Assembly: GCA_022316685.1 (NCBI GenBank)
Contig: JAKJHU010001586.1
Coordinates: forward strand, 1-64,000
Reading direction: 5' to 3'
DNA: 64,000 nt
DNA from: Progne subis subis
Lineage: Eukaryota > Chordata > Aves > Passeriformes > Hirundinidae
Below the pieces are notes generated by a model. That model was given only the letters and a program-made list of their open reading frames with translations. It was not told the origin of the DNA and did no database searches. Below, piece after piece: positions 62,044 through 64,000 of the stretch. The number at the start of each line of letters is the position of its first letter. The first letter of the stretch is position 1. The translations under genes and the position numbers were made by a program.

Positions 62044-62045
62044 AG

Positions 62046-62063
62046 TGGTGCCGAAGCCCCGGG
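62046..62063 (+). other. Primer-binding site, phenylalanine tRNA-like
   Basis: TGGTGCCGAAGCCCCGGG, two bases after the LTR. It resembles the complement of the tRNA-Phe 3' end, with small differences. Avian sarcoma-leukosis viruses use tRNA-Trp, so this would be another lineage. Confidence 0.6.
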
Positions 62064-62092
62064 AGTCGCCCGGGAGATCGGGAGTCGCCTGG

Positions 62093-62100
62093 ACAGGTGA
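62093..62100 (+). promoter_or_regulatory. Splice-donor-like site in leader
   Basis: ACAGGTGA matches a strong 5' splice-site consensus and lies between the PBS and the gag start, where it could give rise to spliced env RNA. Function is inferred. Confidence 0.4.
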
Positions 62101-62160
62101 ACAACGGCCGAGTGGCGAGGCCAGCTCGGCAAGGGGGACGCCCCTGGACCAACAAGGAGG

Positions 62161-63720
62161 ATGGAAGCTCTCGTGAAGGTCGTATCTCAGATTCATAAAC
62201 AGTGGGGAATTGATTGTAAAGCAAAAGATTTTACCCTCGCAGTGACGAGGCTTTTGCAACTTAAGGTCATTGATCGATTGGTGGATATTCTCCACCCAGA
62301 TATTTGGGATCAACGCACGAAAGCTCTAGCCGAAGAAACTATGTCTTCTCGCTCGGGAAAGCATCTTAAATCATGGGGAAAAGTCATGGAGGCTTTGCAG
62401 AAAGCTTTGCAAGAGCAGGAGACCTGGAAAGCTGCCCAAAATTGTTTAAAAGTTTCCCTGCAACTGGGTGTGGGGGCAACACAAACTGTTACAGAGAGTT
62501 GTCAGACCGTGAAAAACTGTGATCTGAAGGTCGGTGACAGTGTTCAGGCTGTTGATAAGGTTAATTCTGCCGAGTGCACAGACTTGGAGGAGCAAAAGCT
62601 CCCTTCAAAGCCTTCAAGTCCAGGGTCACCTGCTGAGGGAAAAAGGCATGGAAAATTATTTTGGGACAGTTTAGCTGAGGAAGCCAGAAATGCTGCCAAA
62701 ATTTCTGCTGCTGAATTATTGTTAGAAAAAGCTGAAGAAGGACCTCCGCCTTATGCGGCAAGGGATTGCACTGAATCCCTGGGGGAGAGCAGAAATGCAG
62801 TTGTACTGGAATGTTTGCTAGATAATGGGGATACAGAAAACAAAGAAGGTCTTTTAAATAGCGTGCCTGTTGCCAGCAAAAACAAAGACAGTTTGTTTGA
62901 TAACGCGGACTAGCGCGAGTGGCAAAAAGGGGGGGAATTCAAAGGGGGAATTAAAGCTAATCAGAATCTTTGCCAAAAAGCTCATTCTTTTAAATTACAC
63001 CGTTTAAAGGGGGGAAGAAAGGAGCGGCCCAGCCCTGAGAGAAAGGGGTGGGGTCGGAGCCCGACCAAAAGGGTCCGGAGCCCAGAAGCAGCCAGTCAGT
63101 CGACTTCCGGCTCTGAATCGGACTCTAGCTGGGACGGGGACAGCCAGTCCTCTGCTGCCGGCTCTGGCTCCGGCTCCGACAAAGAGGAAGTAACAGTATA
63201 TGAAATTAGTAACAACAATGTTTCTACTTGGGTTGAGGGGAAGTCAGAAAAAGAACGAACTCCTCTCACAGACTGGAGGAAGATAAAAATGGCATGTGCT
63301 GATTGGGGTCCATCAGCCACACTGGCTTTTCCAGTCCGAGTGGGGGGGGCAGGTGGAAACCAGAGAACATACTCACCAGTAAATCCTAAGGATGTACAAG
63401 CAATTGTTAAAGCAATCACTGACAGAGGGATCAACTTATCTATGGTTTCCACTGTCATCGACAGTGTTTTTGGAGGGGATGACATGCTCCCATTTGACAT
63501 AAAGCAAACCTGCAGATTGGTTTTTGATGGGGCAGGGATGATAGTTTTTAAACAAGAGTGGGAGGATAATTGTGCAAAGCAACTAGCTCTGGTCACTGGT
63601 GCAGATCATCCTCTACACAGCTCCAGCTTGCAGCGGCTCATGGGCACAGACCCAACCATGATCACCCCCCAGGCACAAGCCGAGGGCCTACGGGCCCACG
63701 AGGTCATGACAACTACCTAA
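62161..63720 (+). pseudogene. gag: Alpharetrovirus-like gag (matrix, p2, partial capsid)
   Basis: ATG 62161 opens a matrix domain (start MEALVKVVSQ; residues about 1-100) that, with the block KHLKSWGKVMEALQ (about residues 67-80), looks alpharetroviral. A late-domain motif P-P-P-Y is at 62743-62754 (residues 195-198), where p2 would be. The frame meets one TAG (62911-62913) and continues in the same frame through a basic, serine-rich segment (63000-63180). It then enters capsid: DWGPSATLAFPV (about 63301), LPFDIKQTCRLVFDG (about 63490) and LMGTDPTMITPQAQ (about 63640). It ends at TAA 63718, before the rest of capsid and nucleocapsid. Capsid is cut where env-like sequence begins. Confidence 0.82.
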
Positions 63721-64000
63721 ACTAGACCTTTAGCTATTTACCAAAAACCTAAGTCAGATTCTTACAATCCGTTTCTTAGTGTGTTAAATGCTACCTTTTT
63801 GTCATTGAACCAATCCAACCCAAACTTTACAAAATCATGCTGGTTATGTTATAATGCAGAACCTCCTTTTTATGAGGATGTTGCCCTTGATGCTCTTTTT
63901 GAATATTCTGCAGCAGATAATCCACACAACTGTAGGTGGGACACCTCCTAGAGGGAAATTACCCTGAGTCAAGTCACAGGCCGAGGCAAGTGCTTTGGCA
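63721..64000 (+). pseudogene. env: Env surface-subunit fragment with CWLC motif
   Basis: In the same frame as gag after its TAA, the sequence reads NPNFTKSCWLCYNAEPPFYE, with C-W-L-C at 63838-63849, then SQVTGRGKCFG near 63968-64000. CWLC is the disulphide-isomerase motif of gammaretrovirus-type surface subunits. An in-frame TAG lies at 63949-63951. No signal peptide precedes it, so the N-terminus of env is missing, and it continues beyond the window. Its fusion to a capsid fragment shows an internal deletion or recombination. Confidence 0.75.

Larger units (their letters stand above)
61753..64000 (+). mobile_element. Alpharetrovirus-like provirus, 5' part, pol deleted
   Basis: It begins where CR1 stops and runs past the window edge. 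Order: LTR (61753-62043), PBS (62046-62063), short leader with a splice-donor-like site, gag (62161-63720), then an env surface segment (about 63721-64000). The expected capsid end, nucleocapsid, protease, pol and env N-terminus are absent. The 3' LTR and TSD would lie outside the window. Confidence 0.82.

Overview
The window looks like intergenic, AT-rich nuclear DNA from a bird, most likely a songbird. The evidence is CR1-type LINE fragments in both orientations and several families of avian-type endogenous retrovirus (ERV) LTRs. No host protein-coding exon, tRNA, rRNA or CRISPR array could be supported. By my rough tally about 37% of the window is LTR-retroelement DNA, plus about 4 kb of CR1. 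The rest is AT-rich sequence with many homopolymers and microsatellites.

Layout. 1-14499 is mostly featureless apart from a solo-LTR-like block (2461-3222), a CR1 fragment (6432-6790) and a probable LTR remnant (about 7240-7557). From 14.5 kb the window becomes an ERV graveyard. Eight solo LTRs of one related group lie at 14506, 18794, 25657 (-), 34492 (-), 39772, 43650, 52666 and 59660. Each is flanked by a 6-bp target-site duplication (TSD), seven perfect and one with a single mismatch. Other solo LTRs lie at 38499, about 41119 and 49065 (5-bp TSD GTGAA).

Two proviruses are complete end to end. The first is an ERVK/betaretrovirus-like element at 19447-27103 (TSD TGGCAT, 389-bp LTRs about 15% diverged, env-less, coding region badly broken). 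A solo LTR sits inside its integrase region. The second is an ERVL-like element at 27612-34245 (LTRs of 664 and 657 bp with only about a dozen differences, lysine-type PBS, no env). It keeps an open 619-residue Gag with an unusual hydrophobic N-terminal region, while its pro-pol carries one frameshift and four in-frame stops. A third, alpharetrovirus-like element starts at 61753 and runs off the window. It has a phenylalanine-type PBS, a matrix-p2-capsid gag with a PPPY late motif, and a direct junction to an env surface segment with a CWLC motif; all of pol is missing between them.

CR1 pieces lie at 6432-6790 (-), 15527-16280 (-), 54139-54990 (-), 56702-57095 (-) and 59472-61752 (+). The last encodes reverse transcriptase and is split by the solo LTR at 59660. 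Nesting gives a relative order: CR1 before solo LTR at 59.5 kb, and ERVK before solo LTR at 25.6 kb. The features most worth a second look are the ERVL Gag N-terminal region, the UAG-separated in-frame gag/pro arrangement, and the gag-env deletion derivative at the right edge.
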